Of a DNA stretch of 11,272 bases, positions 1 to 7,033 are shown piece by piece. Numbering within the stretch: the stretch's first letter is position 1; every line of letters begins with the position of its first letter. The stretch lies in NCBI GenBank assembly GCA_947380655.1, contig CANCRX010000100.1, positions 1 through 11,272 on the forward strand, in the 5' to 3' direction. The stretch comes from Alcaligenaceae bacterium (lineage in GTDB: Bacteria; Pseudomonadota; Gammaproteobacteria; Burkholderiales; Burkholderiaceae_B). Made by a program: the position numbers and the translations under genes. Under the pieces are notes generated by a model. That model was given only the letters and a program-made list of their open reading frames with translations, did not search any database and was not told the DNA's origin.

Positions 1-951
1 GATTTAGTCGGTGGTGCAAGAATATCTATCTTGTTGCTGACGATCATTTTAATCATTGCATTTTTCTTACGCGATAAAAAGAATCAAGCCTCCTATCGTA
101 ACGCGCGCGGGACAAACTCTATTGAACCTCGGGAGTTATCGCCCAAAGCTTGTGCGTTGGTGTTGGTGTTGGGATGGTTACCCGTTCTCGTTGGGTTCAT
201 CGCACCCTGTAGCTATCTGATCTATCAGATAGCAAACCGTCTGGAGGGAACTGAAATCTTTACCACGTCCATATTGGAGGCACTGAGTAATTCAGTTTTG
301 ATTGCTAGTTCAGCGACTTTAATTTGTATGATGTGTGCAATTATTTTTGCCTGGTCTGCGAGAGAACCGATCACGTCTTTGACATCATCCGTAAAAATAA
401 AAATCAGCGGATATATTGGAAAAATTGGCTACACGGTCCCCGGAACGATGCTGGCAATCGGACTCATCACTCCCTATGGCTGGTTAGACAGAATGCTCAA
501 TTCGCTTCTGAATTTGATTGGCTACCCCACAACGGGCTTACTGATACTTGGTTCGACTGCAGGCGTAGCCTGTGCATGTGCAATACGTTTCATCGCCATC
601 GCTATTGGCAACTTGAATGCAGGAATGGCACGTATTCCGTCATCAATTGATCAAGCAGCAAGAGGCTTGGGTGCAACAGGAGTTTCTCTACTCTTTCGCG
701 TACATCTTCCAATTATCCAGCCTGCCATCATCGCATCGACACTACTTATTTTTGTGGAATGCCTCAAAGAGCTACCGGTGACTCTCATGCTTAGGCCACT
801 TAACACTGAAACCTTATCCACCCTCCTCTACGCTGATGCCTCAAGAGGAAATTATGAAGAAAGCGCGCTGGCTGCATTGCTAATTGTCCTGGCAGGAATC
901 GTTCCAGTGATCTTGCTGACGCGTATACATTCAACAGGAAGACATCATTAA
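1..951 (+). CDS. Ferric-iron-type ABC transporter permease, C-terminal part (5' end outside window)
   Basis: Inner-membrane permease of an FbpB/AfuB-like importer, which passes a substrate (usually ferric iron delivered by a periplasmic binding protein) through the membrane using the ATPase encoded next. The frame is open from base 1, so the TTG at 31 is probably not the start and the gene begins upstream. Family members have about 500-550 residues and two fused permease domains; about 316 residues are seen here, corresponding to the second domain. Several hydrophobic segments are visible (around bases 25-70, 145-235, 280-350, 430-480, 530-610, 720-770 and 865-930). The EAA-type loop that docks on the ATPase is DQAARGLGA at about 648-674, followed by LPIIQP. 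The stretch KELPVTLMLRP at about 763-795 and the LSTLLY that follows are typical of iron-type permeases. The stop TAA overlaps the ATPase ATG by one base (TAATG). Iron as substrate is inferred from family resemblance; another small anion or cation is possible. Confidence 0.85.
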   Translation, partial: DLVGGARISILLLTIILIIAFFLRDKKNQASYRNARGTNSIEPRELSPKACALVLVLGWLPVLVGFIAPCSYLIYQIANRLEGTEIFTTSILEALSNSVLIASSATLICMMCAIIFAWSAREPITSLTSSVKIKISGYIGKIGYTVPGTMLAIGLITPYGWLDRMLNSLLNLIGYPTTGLLILGSTAGVACACAIRFIAIAIGNLNAGMARIPSSIDQAARGLGATGVSLLFRVHLPIIQPAIIASTLLIFVECLKELPVTLMLRPLNTETLSTLLYADASRGNYEESALAALLIVLAGIVPVILLTRIHSTGRHH

Positions 952-1664
952 TGAACGGTCAATTTATTATAAAAGAGCTAACCATTGGGTACGGCACGAA
1001 GTCAAACCCTGTGTCAGTTATTACTAATTTGAGTCTGACGCTAGAACAGGGAGAAATCGGGTGTTTGCTTGGCAAGTCAGGCTCAGGGAAAAGCACTTTA
1101 TTACGTACGATTGCAGGTTTCCATCCACTGCGAAACGGCTCAATTGTGCTTAACGATAGGACGCTCGCCTCAACGCAGGTCAATATGCCGCCAGAAAAAA
1201 GACGGATGGGCTTTATGTTTCAAGACTTCGCCTTGTTTCCACACTTAACGATCGAGAAAAATATCAGCTTTGGTTTAGGACAATTAAGCAGCACTCAAAA
1301 AAAAGATCGTACTGAAGAAATGCTCGATCTAATCGAACTGAATCACCTTAGAAAATGCTATCCGCACGAGATCTCAGGCGGACAACAACAACGCGTCGCA
1401 CTGGCACGCGCACTTGCACCCGCACCAGAATTGTTACTGCTTGATGAGCCGTTTTCTAACCTTGATGAAAAATCACGTACCGATCTGGCCTCAGACGTTG
1501 TCAGAATGATTCGCCGCCAGAGATGCCAGGCACTGATGGTCACGCATAATATAAAAGAAGCCCAAACGATCTCAGACCGAATGGGCTTCATTGAGCATGC
1601 TGCGCTTAGCCAGTGGTATCAGACGTCATCGGATCCATCCCAAGCTCACGCAGTTTGCGTGTAA
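951..1664 (+). CDS. ABC transporter ATP-binding protein, FbpC-like, short form without TOBE domain
   Basis: Cytoplasmic ATPase that powers the permease encoded just upstream; the stop/start overlap TAATG suggests translational coupling. All nucleotide-binding motifs are present in the 237 residues: Walker A GKSGSGKST at 41-49, Q-loop Gln91, signature ISGGQQQR at 141-148, Walker B LLLLDEP at 161-167 with Glu166, D-loop SNLD at 169-172 and switch His199. FbpC-type ATPases usually run to about 350 residues, with a C-terminal TOBE/regulatory domain. This one stops just after the catalytic domain, so that domain is missing. The last 19 residues (219-237) are encoded antisense to the 3' end of ntrC, and codons near 203-213 contain the hairpin that looks like the ntrC terminator. 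An AGGA lies 11 bases before the ATG. The catalytic core looks intact, so I read it as a shortened but functional subunit rather than a pseudogene. Confidence 0.88.
   Translation: MNGQFIIKELTIGYGTKSNPVSVITNLSLTLEQGEIGCLLGKSGSGKSTLLRTIAGFHPLRNGSIVLNDRTLASTQVNMPPEKRRMGFMFQDFALFPHLTIEKNISFGLGQLSSTQKKDRTEEMLDLIELNHLRKCYPHEISGGQQQRVALARALAPAPELLLLDEPFSNLDEKSRTDLASDVVRMIRRQRCQALMVTHNIKEAQTISDRMGFIEHAALSQWYQTSSDPSQAHAVCV
1545..1589 (-). terminator. Intrinsic terminator of glnA-ntrB-ntrC, inside the convergent ATPase gene
   Basis: Read on the minus strand, GAAGCCCA (1589-1582) pairs perfectly with TGGGCTTC (1564-1557). Within the 17-base loop, CGGTC and GATCG can pair around TGA with one G-U, leaving a symmetrical TT/TT bulge. 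The hairpin is followed directly by TTTTATATTAT (1556-1546). It starts 16 bases beyond the ntrC stop, the usual place for a rho-independent terminator. On the plus strand the hairpin is not followed by a T run, so it should act only on ntrC transcripts. The U tract is interrupted, so efficiency may be moderate. Confidence 0.65.
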
Positions 1665-3066
1665 TGGTATTTCGTCCCATACCTAACCGCGTTGCGGCCT
1701 CAACGCGTCGACCTCGACAGACATCAAGCGAGGACTGCAAGAGTGCTCGCTCAAACTGATGTGTGAGCGTTGTCCACACATCAGGTTCAGAACGCGACAA
1801 ACGAATATTTGCATCAAGGGCTAATAACTGTTGCCACGTCTGATTCGCCAACGGCATCGAGACCGCCGAAGAACTTGTCATGGAAGACAAGTCGGCAGCA
1901 CGAATTTCTGGTGGAAGATCAGAGACACCCACTGTCTGACCTGGAGCCATCACTGTCAGCCAGTGACAGAAATTTTCCAGTTGCCTGACATTGCCAGGAA
2001 AATCAAACTGTGAAAGAGCGGCGATCGCTTGTTCTGAAAGACGTTTAGCTGGGACACCCAGACCACGCGCACTAATTGTCAGAAAGTGACGGGCAAGCTC
2101 GCCAATATCTTCACGTCTTTCTCTAAGTGGTGGAAGACGTAAGCGAATCACATTCAAGCGATGAAATAAGTCCTCACGGAATTTTCCTTCTTGAACACGC
2201 TCTTCAAGCGGCTGATGGGTTGCCGCGACAATGCGGACATCCACACGAACTGGTTGAGCGCCACCCACACGATAAAAGGTTCCGTCAGACAGGACACGCA
2301 ACAGTCTGGTTTGTAATTCAAATGGCATATCGCCGATTTCGTCAAGAAAGAGTGTGCCACCACTGGCTTCTTCAAATCGACCCCGTCTCAAAGAGTTCGC
2401 ACCCGTAAACGCTCCGCGTTCATGACCAAACAACTCTGCTTCGAGTAAGTCACGAGGAATCGCAGCCGTATTGAGAGCCACGAAGGGGCCCTTTGCACGA
2501 ATACCATGACTATGGAGTGCGCGAGCAACCAACTCTTTACCTGTACCCGACTCACCTGTAATCAATACCGTTACATTGGACTGCGCCAGACGACCAATCG
2601 CGCGGAAAACTTCTTGCATTGCGACCGATGCAGATTGAGTCAGCATGCCTTTGTCTGTTGCATCTGAGGTCTTCTGTATTGTCTCCGCTACCTGCTCGTC
2701 TGAATCTGGTTCTTGAATGGCACGACTGATCAATGCAACTGCTTCGTTGACATCAAACGGTTTGGCAAGATAATCAAACGCACCGCCCTGAAAGGCAGAA
2801 ACTGTACTATCCAGATCGCTAAACGCAGTCATGATAATGACCGGCAATGAGGGATACTTTTCTTTGACGTCTTTGAGTAAAACAAGCCCGTTGGTACCTG
2901 GCATTCTGATATCAGAAATTAAGGCACCTGGCATATCAGTTTTAAGTGCTTCAGAGACATCGACAGCTCCTGCAAAGCTGCGTGTGGGAATGCCGGCACG
3001 ACTCAGTGCTTTTTCAAGTACCCAGCGAATGGCCTGATCATCATCTACGATCCATACGGGTTTCAT
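1606..3066 (-). CDS. ntrC: Nitrogen regulation response regulator NtrC (sigma-54 activator)
   Basis: Cytoplasmic response regulator that, once phosphorylated by NtrB, forms an ATP-driven oligomer and activates sigma-54 promoters of nitrogen genes, including the one upstream of glnA. Its 486 residues fit the family. Receiver domain, about 1-120: acidic pocket Asp8-Asp10, phosphoacceptor Asp52, Thr80, Lys102. AAA+ domain, about 143-375: Walker A GESGTGKE 171-178, the sigma-54 contact loop GAFTGA 218-223, Walker B GGTLFLDE 236-243, FREDLFHRLNV 297-307 and sensor II region FPGNVRQLEN 356-365. A Fis-type helix-turn-helix lies at about 453-475 (EAATRLGMGRNTITRKLREL), followed by an unconserved tail of about 10 residues. 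The ATG overlaps the ntrB stop (ATGA), with a good GGAG site five bases upstream inside ntrB. The 3' end overlaps the convergent ATPase gene by 59 bp, and a terminator-like hairpin follows the stop. Confidence 0.97.
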   Translation of the reverse strand: MKPVWIVDDDQAIRWVLEKALSRAGIPTRSFAGAVDVSEALKTDMPGALISDIRMPGTNGLVLLKDVKEKYPSLPVIIMTAFSDLDSTVSAFQGGAFDYLAKPFDVNEAVALISRAIQEPDSDEQVAETIQKTSDATDKGMLTQSASVAMQEVFRAIGRLAQSNVTVLITGESGTGKELVARALHSHGIRAKGPFVALNTAAIPRDLLEAELFGHERGAFTGANSLRRGRFEEASGGTLFLDEIGDMPFELQTRLLRVLSDGTFYRVGGAQPVRVDVRIVAATHQPLEERVQEGKFREDLFHRLNVIRLRLPPLRERREDIGELARHFLTISARGLGVPAKRLSEQAIAALSQFDFPGNVRQLENFCHWLTVMAPGQTVGVSDLPPEIRAADLSSMTSSSAVSMPLANQTWQQLLALDANIRLSRSEPDVWTTLTHQFERALLQSSLDVCRGRRVEAATRLGMGRNTITRKLRELGMDPMTSDTTG

Positions 3067-4115
3067 AGCGGCTCCAATGGTAACAACAGACGAAACTCTG
3101 TGTGTCCAGGTTGTGAATCAAATTCGATAACACCACCGTGTTGCTGGATGAAGTCTTGTGCAAGGCTCAAACCTAGACCTGTGCCCCCTTCACGACCAGT
3201 CACGAGTGGATGGAAAATACGATCTTGCAGAGAAATCGGAACACCCGGTCCGTTATCAATCACCGTGACAACCACGGCCATGCGGTGCTGTTTATGTCTC
3301 AATAGGACTTGTCTGGCGACACGCGTTTTGATCGTGATATGGGGCGAGCGAGTCGGATCCGATCCCGTCATAATTTGCGCAGCATTGCGCACAATATTGA
3401 GTAATGCCTGCATCAAACGCGCAGGATCAGCGCGGAACTCAGGCATCGAAGCATCGTAATCTCTTAGGATTGCGACCTCTCGGAACTCAGCGCGTACCAA
3501 GGCACACACTCGCTCACACACTTCATGAATATTGACTGACTGCCACTGAACAGGCATGCGTTGCGGAGCAGCCAGACGATCAACCAGTGCTTGCAGACGA
3601 TCTGCCTCGGAAATAATGACACGCGTGTATTCCTGCAAAGCAGGATCAGGGAGCTCTGATTCCAGTAACTGTGCAGCACCGCGTAAACCACCGAGTGGAT
3701 TTTTGACTTCGTGCGCAAGATTGCGCAACAACTCGTGTTGGGTTTCAATTTCATCAACCATCCTGATGCTTCGGTCGACCAACACGCGCTGTTCAATATC
3801 TTTAATTTCAATTAAGGCGGACCAGGGCTGTTGCGTCAGCGAAATTGAAGTCACTGCAACCTCGACTGCCTCGGCACCCCGACGGGTCATCGCAAACTGA
3901 CGACAATCGTCTACTTCGCCTGAGCAAGCTTGTCGGATCGATTGTTCGAGTGCTGTGTCTCGGTCAAATAAAAAAGCGGCCGGCTGACCAATCAAGTGTC
4001 GCCGGGACCGCCCAAACATCGCTTCTGCTGCTGCGTTGGCTTCGACGACTTCGCCGGACTGGTTCAGTAAAAGAACCGTTGTGGCGAGTAAGTCGAAGGA
4101 TTCTACGCAGGTCAT
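3063..4115 (-). CDS. ntrB: Nitrogen regulation sensor histidine kinase NtrB
   Basis: Soluble two-component kinase (GlnL) that phosphorylates NtrC under nitrogen limitation and acts as its phosphatase when bound by PII protein. The 350 residues match the family. A PAS-type sensing domain spans about 5-110. The H-box is HEVKNPLGGLRGAAQLL with phospho-acceptor His135. The ATPase domain has N-box LLNIVRNAAQ 238-247 (Asn244), G1 DNGPGVP 287-293 and G2 GGTGLGL 310-316. No membrane segments are seen, as expected. It lies 42 bp downstream of glnA and overlaps ntrC by four bases (ATGA), so NtrB and NtrC are probably translationally coupled. The ATG at 4115 has no recognisable Shine-Dalgarno sequence; instead a perfect 7-bp hairpin ends seven bases before it. 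No better in-frame start is visible, and the N-terminus resembles other NtrB proteins. Confidence 0.96.
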   Translation of the reverse strand: MTCVESFDLLATTVLLLNQSGEVVEANAAAEAMFGRSRRHLIGQPAAFLFDRDTALEQSIRQACSGEVDDCRQFAMTRRGAEAVEVAVTSISLTQQPWSALIEIKDIEQRVLVDRSIRMVDEIETQHELLRNLAHEVKNPLGGLRGAAQLLESELPDPALQEYTRVIISEADRLQALVDRLAAPQRMPVQWQSVNIHEVCERVCALVRAEFREVAILRDYDASMPEFRADPARLMQALLNIVRNAAQIMTGSDPTRSPHITIKTRVARQVLLRHKQHRMAVVVTVIDNGPGVPISLQDRIFHPLVTGREGGTGLGLSLAQDFIQQHGGVIEFDSQPGHTEFRLLLPLEPL

Positions 4116-4122
4116 GGGAGTC

Positions 4123-4142
4123 GGGTCGGGTGGATCCGACCC
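4123..4142 (-). promoter_or_regulatory. Perfect hairpin between glnA and ntrB
   Basis: Minus-strand GGGTCGG (4142-4136) and CCGACCC (4129-4123) form a perfect 7-bp GC-rich stem with the 6-base loop ATCCAC. It starts 15 bases after the glnA stop and ends seven bases before the ntrB ATG, where a ribosome would bind. No T run follows, so a simple intrinsic terminator is unlikely. It could dampen ntrB translation, protect the 3' end of a glnA message, or be a processing site. The structure is seen; the role is inferred. Confidence 0.5.
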
Positions 4143-4157
4143 CAGGTTATCAGCAGA

Positions 4158-5570
4158 TTAGAGGCTGTAATACATGTCGAATTCGACGGGATGTGTCGTC
4201 ATACGCAGGCGATTGACTTCCTGCATTTTCAGATCAACATATGCATCCAGCATTTCATTGCTGAATACGCCGCCACGTGTCAAGAATTCGCGATCCTTGT
4301 TCAACTCTTCGAGCGCTTGCTCGAGTGAGCTGCAAACGGTTGGGATCTTTGCGTCTTCTTCTGGTGGCAGGTCATACAGATTCTTGTCAGCTGGATCGCC
4401 AGGATGAATCTTGTTTTGCACACCGTCCAGACCCGCCATCATCAAGGCTGAGAAAGCCAGGTATGGGTTAGCCAGTGGATCTGGGAAACGTGTTTCGATA
4501 CGGCGGCCTTTTGGATTGCCTACGTAAGGAATACGGATCGAAGCTGAGCGGTTACGCGCTGAGTAAGCGAGTTTGACAGGCGCTTCGTAGTGAGGAACCA
4601 AACGCTTGTAGGAGTTGGTACCTGGGTTGGTGATGGCATTCAAGGCACGGGCGTGCTTGATAATACCGCCGATGTAATACAAAGCGAATTCTGACAAACC
4701 AGCATACTGGTTACCAGCAAACAGGTTCTGACCGTCTTTCCAGATTGACTGGTGAACGTGCATACCTGAACCGTTGTCACCAACGATTGGCTTAGGCATG
4801 AATGTTGCAGTTTTGCCGTAAGCATGGGCAACGTTATGGATCGTGTATTTCAGGATCTGGTTCCAGTCAGCGCGCTGAACCAGTGTGCTGAATTTGGTGC
4901 CGATTTCGAGCTGACCAGCGCCAGCCACTTCGTGGTGGTGCACTTCAACTGGGATGCCTGCTTCTTCGAGCAAGATACACATTTCCGAACGCATGTCCTG
5001 CATGGAATCAACAGGAGGAACGGGGAAATAGCCACCTTTGACGCGTGGACGGTGAGCTAAATTACCGCCTTCCATTTCCATGCCGGTTGACCAGGAACCT
5101 TCTTCGGATTTGATTTTGACGTGGCAGCCGGACATATCATCGCCCCAGGTCACACCATCAAATACAAAGAACTCAGGCTCAGGACCAAAGTAAGCTGTAT
5201 CGCCCAAACCGCTGGCTTTCAGATAAGCCTCAGCGCGTTTAGCCAGCGAACGTGGATCGCGGTCATAACCTTTCATGTCTGAAGGCTCAACCACATCGCA
5301 TGTCAGGATCAGAGTCGACTCTTCACGGAATGGATCCATGTGTGCGGTGCTCATTTCAGGAATCAGAATCATGTCTGATGCCTCAATGCCTTTCCAGCCT
5401 GCGATCGACGAACCGTCGAATGCCTGGCCTTCTTTTAACTTGTCTTCGGTGATCTGGCTGACCGGCACGGAAACGTGCTGCTCTTTACCCATCGTGTCCG
5501 TAAAACGGAAGTCGACGAATTTGACTTCGTTCTCTGCAATCTTTTTCAGAACATCTTGAGGGGTGCTCAT
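4158..5570 (-). CDS. glnA: Type I glutamine synthetase
   Basis: Cytoplasmic dodecameric enzyme making glutamine from glutamate, ammonia and ATP; it is the entry point of ammonia assimilation. Its 470 residues are the normal length of the bacterial GSI-beta type. Visible signatures are the FDGSSI loop 51-56, the metal/substrate motif FGPEPEFF 128-135, the HVHQS segment 271-275, PHYEAPV 326-332 carrying the flap glutamate, NRSASIRIP 340-348 and the C-terminal FDMYYSL. KNLYDLPPEE at 396-405 carries the adenylylation tyrosine (Tyr399, equivalent to E. coli Tyr397), so activity should be controlled by the GlnE adenylyltransferase. ATG start with GGAG at 5579-5576, five bases upstream. First gene of glnA-ntrB-ntrC; expression should be driven by the sigma-54/NtrC promoter in the 200 bp upstream. 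Confidence 0.98.
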   Translation of the reverse strand: MSTPQDVLKKIAENEVKFVDFRFTDTMGKEQHVSVPVSQITEDKLKEGQAFDGSSIAGWKGIEASDMILIPEMSTAHMDPFREESTLILTCDVVEPSDMKGYDRDPRSLAKRAEAYLKASGLGDTAYFGPEPEFFVFDGVTWGDDMSGCHVKIKSEEGSWSTGMEMEGGNLAHRPRVKGGYFPVPPVDSMQDMRSEMCILLEEAGIPVEVHHHEVAGAGQLEIGTKFSTLVQRADWNQILKYTIHNVAHAYGKTATFMPKPIVGDNGSGMHVHQSIWKDGQNLFAGNQYAGLSEFALYYIGGIIKHARALNAITNPGTNSYKRLVPHYEAPVKLAYSARNRSASIRIPYVGNPKGRRIETRFPDPLANPYLAFSALMMAGLDGVQNKIHPGDPADKNLYDLPPEEDAKIPTVCSSLEQALEELNKDREFLTRGGVFSNEMLDAYVDLKMQEVNRLRMTTHPVEFDMYYSL

Positions 5571-5653
5571 ATTGACTCCGGTAATGTAAATGAGTGAATA
5601 ATGGTTAAAAATTTATGTTGCAGACAGCTGCCATTAACTATGCAGACTATCAA

Positions 5654-5668
5654 GCAACATTCGTGCCA
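5654..5668 (-). promoter_or_regulatory. Sigma-54 promoter of glnA
   Basis: On the minus strand TGGCACGAATGTTGC matches the sigma-54 consensus, with the invariant GG (-24 element, 5667-5666) and GC (-12 element, 5655-5654) at the right spacing. It predicts a transcript start near 5642 and a leader of about 72 bases before the glnA ATG. Position and company (NtrC sites upstream, ntrBC in the operon) agree fully. Confidence 0.93.
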
Positions 5669-5710
5669 GACATTCCACCTAAGGAGAATGCCCATAAACG
5701 GGACTAAACA

Positions 5711-5717
5711 TGCGCCA
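5711..5717 (-). promoter_or_regulatory. Possible NtrC half-site
   Basis: The minus strand reads TGGCGCA, one mismatch from the TGGTGCA half of the NtrC site. Its centre is 11 bp (one helical turn) from the half-site centred at 5725. No convincing partner half is present, so it may be a weak auxiliary site or chance. Confidence 0.35.
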
Positions 5718-5721
5718 AAAA

Positions 5722-5738
5722 CGCACCAAAATAATGCA
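5722..5738 (-). promoter_or_regulatory. NtrC binding site, promoter-proximal
   Basis: Minus strand TGCATTATTTTGGTGCG matches the NtrC dyad TGCACY-N4-TGGTGCA in most positions (TGCA...TGGTGC). Its centre is about 88 bp upstream of the predicted sigma-54 transcript start, a normal enhancer distance. Confidence 0.8.
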
Positions 5739-5752
5739 TTTTTACTATATTT

Positions 5753-5769
5753 TGCACCAAGTCAGTGAT
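5753..5769 (-). promoter_or_regulatory. NtrC binding site, promoter-distal
   Basis: Minus strand ATCACTGACTTGGTGCA has a perfect right half TGGTGCA and a partial left half (CACT). Its centre is 31 bp, about three helical turns, from the proximal site, so both would lie on the same DNA face. It begins one base after the hemW stop codon. Confidence 0.72.
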
Positions 5770-5770
5770 T

Positions 5771-7033
5771 TCAAAGGAAAATCGTTTGTAACTCATTGAG
5801 AAAACGCCATCCTTGCGCCGTAGCTTGAAACCTTAGAGGATCTGCGGTGAGCAGTCCTTTATGCGTTGCAATATCCAGTGCTTTTGAGATCGTGACGAGG
5901 GGTTGCCCGCTACGCTCAGTGTACAGCGTACTGGCAACTCCGTTTTTCAGCCTTAATGCATTGAGCATGAATTCAAAGGGCAAATCGTCTGCTGTCAGCC
6001 GCCTGTTTTCTGCAATATGAGAGCCGTCACGCTTCAGAGCCGCGGCCATCCACAAGTCTGGATTTTTGGTACGGGACTCTCTTTCGATGCGGTCATGATA
6101 GGAAATTTTCCCATGCGCACCAGGGCCGATACCAAGATAATCCCCGAACTCCCAGTAGTTTGTATTGTGACGCGACTGGGCTCCGGGCTTCGAAAAGGCG
6201 GAAACCTCATAACGCAAGAGCCCACTTTCACCGGCCAGAGTCTCAATCGTGTCTTCCATTTCCGCTGCTAGATCGTCTTCGGGTAAAGATGGCGGATATT
6301 TAGCAAAAACTGTATTGGGTTCTAACGTCAGGTGATACATCGATAGATGTTCAGTACCAAAGGACAGTGCGGTCCTGGTATCGTGAATAGATTGCTCAAG
6401 CGTTTGACCGGGCAAAGCAAACATCAGATCCAGATTGACACGACGCACAGCACGCTGCGCCATGTCTATCGCCGCCCTCGCCTGACCTGCATCGTGGATT
6501 CGACCTAAAGCAACTAAGGCCTGGTCATTAAAAGACTGCACACCGAGAGAGATACGATTAATCCCGCTCGCTGCATAAGCCATAAAGCGCGAAGCTTCTG
6601 CAGTACCAGGATTTGCTTCCAGGGTAATTTCTGCATCGGGCCAAAGCGAAAGATGGGACCTGAGCATCGCCAGCATCCGGTCAATGCCTCGGTCTGAAAG
6701 CAGGCTGGGGGTCCCGCCACCAATGAAAACGGTAAATACTTGCCGGCCCCATATACTCGGTAATGCTTGTTCAAGATCTGCCTGCAGCGCATCGAGATAA
6801 AGATCCTCTGGCAATACCGCGGGCGTCTGATGGGAGTTGAAGTCGCAATAGGGACATTTGCGCACACACCACGGAACGTGAATATATAAAGACAAGGGTG
6901 GCAGCGCACTCAGGTGTCCAGCGCTTGGATCCGTCTGTGCAGAAGTTCGGATAAGCGATGGCGAGTCTGACACGCTGGGTGTGCGTGCCGTCGGTTGAAA
7001 TCCTTCAGAAATAATCGGGATGAATTTAGCCAT
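5771..7033 (-). CDS. hemW: Radical SAM heme chaperone HemW
   Basis: HemW, long annotated as an oxygen-independent coproporphyrinogen oxidase-like protein, binds heme and is thought to insert it into respiratory proteins. From the ATG there are 420 residues. The radical-SAM cluster motif CVRKCPYCDF begins at Cys56 (Cys56, Cys60, Cys63), followed by GGGTPS 105-110, TLEANPGT 137-144 and SLGVQSFN 162-169. HNTNYW 289-294 and the GxGAHG-like GPGAHG region (about 303-308) are HemW-type. The first 45 or so residues before LPPLSLYIHVPWC are a proline/serine-rich extension. A TTG in the same frame at 7048 would add five residues; I prefer the ATG at 7033 as the more usual start codon, though neither has a strong ribosome site. 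The gene overlaps the end of rdgB by eight bases. No terminator is visible after its stop, one base from the distal NtrC site of glnA. Confidence 0.93.
   Translation of the reverse strand: MAKFIPIISEGFQPTARTPSVSDSPSLIRTSAQTDPSAGHLSALPPLSLYIHVPWCVRKCPYCDFNSHQTPAVLPEDLYLDALQADLEQALPSIWGRQVFTVFIGGGTPSLLSDRGIDRMLAMLRSHLSLWPDAEITLEANPGTAEASRFMAYAASGINRISLGVQSFNDQALVALGRIHDAGQARAAIDMAQRAVRRVNLDLMFALPGQTLEQSIHDTRTALSFGTEHLSMYHLTLEPNTVFAKYPPSLPEDDLAAEMEDTIETLAGESGLLRYEVSAFSKPGAQSRHNTNYWEFGDYLGIGPGAHGKISYHDRIERESRTKNPDLWMAAALKRDGSHIAENRRLTADDLPFEFMLNALRLKNGVASTLYTERSGQPLVTISKALDIATHKGLLTADPLRFQATAQGWRFLNELQTIFL

Noticed and set aside
31..33. TTG at 31 as start of the permease gene
   Set aside because: The frame is open to base 1 and the protein corresponds to only the second half of the two-domain family, so the gene continues upstream.
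1688..1707. 7-bp inverted repeat CGCGTTG/CAACGCG, possible terminator of the transporter genes
   Set aside because: It lies in the helix-turn-helix codons of ntrC and no T run follows on either strand. I found no convincing plus-strand terminator for the transporter.
3351..3366. TCGGATCC in ntrB resembling part of the glnA-ntrB hairpin
   Set aside because: Only eight bases shared, centred on a GGATCC palindrome, and the surrounding bases do not form the same stem; likely chance.
5599..5636. TAATGG/CCATTA pairing in the glnA leader with a small GCAG/CTGC hairpin inside
   Set aside because: The two stems compete for one G and are short and mostly A/T; not strong enough to call a riboswitch or attenuator.
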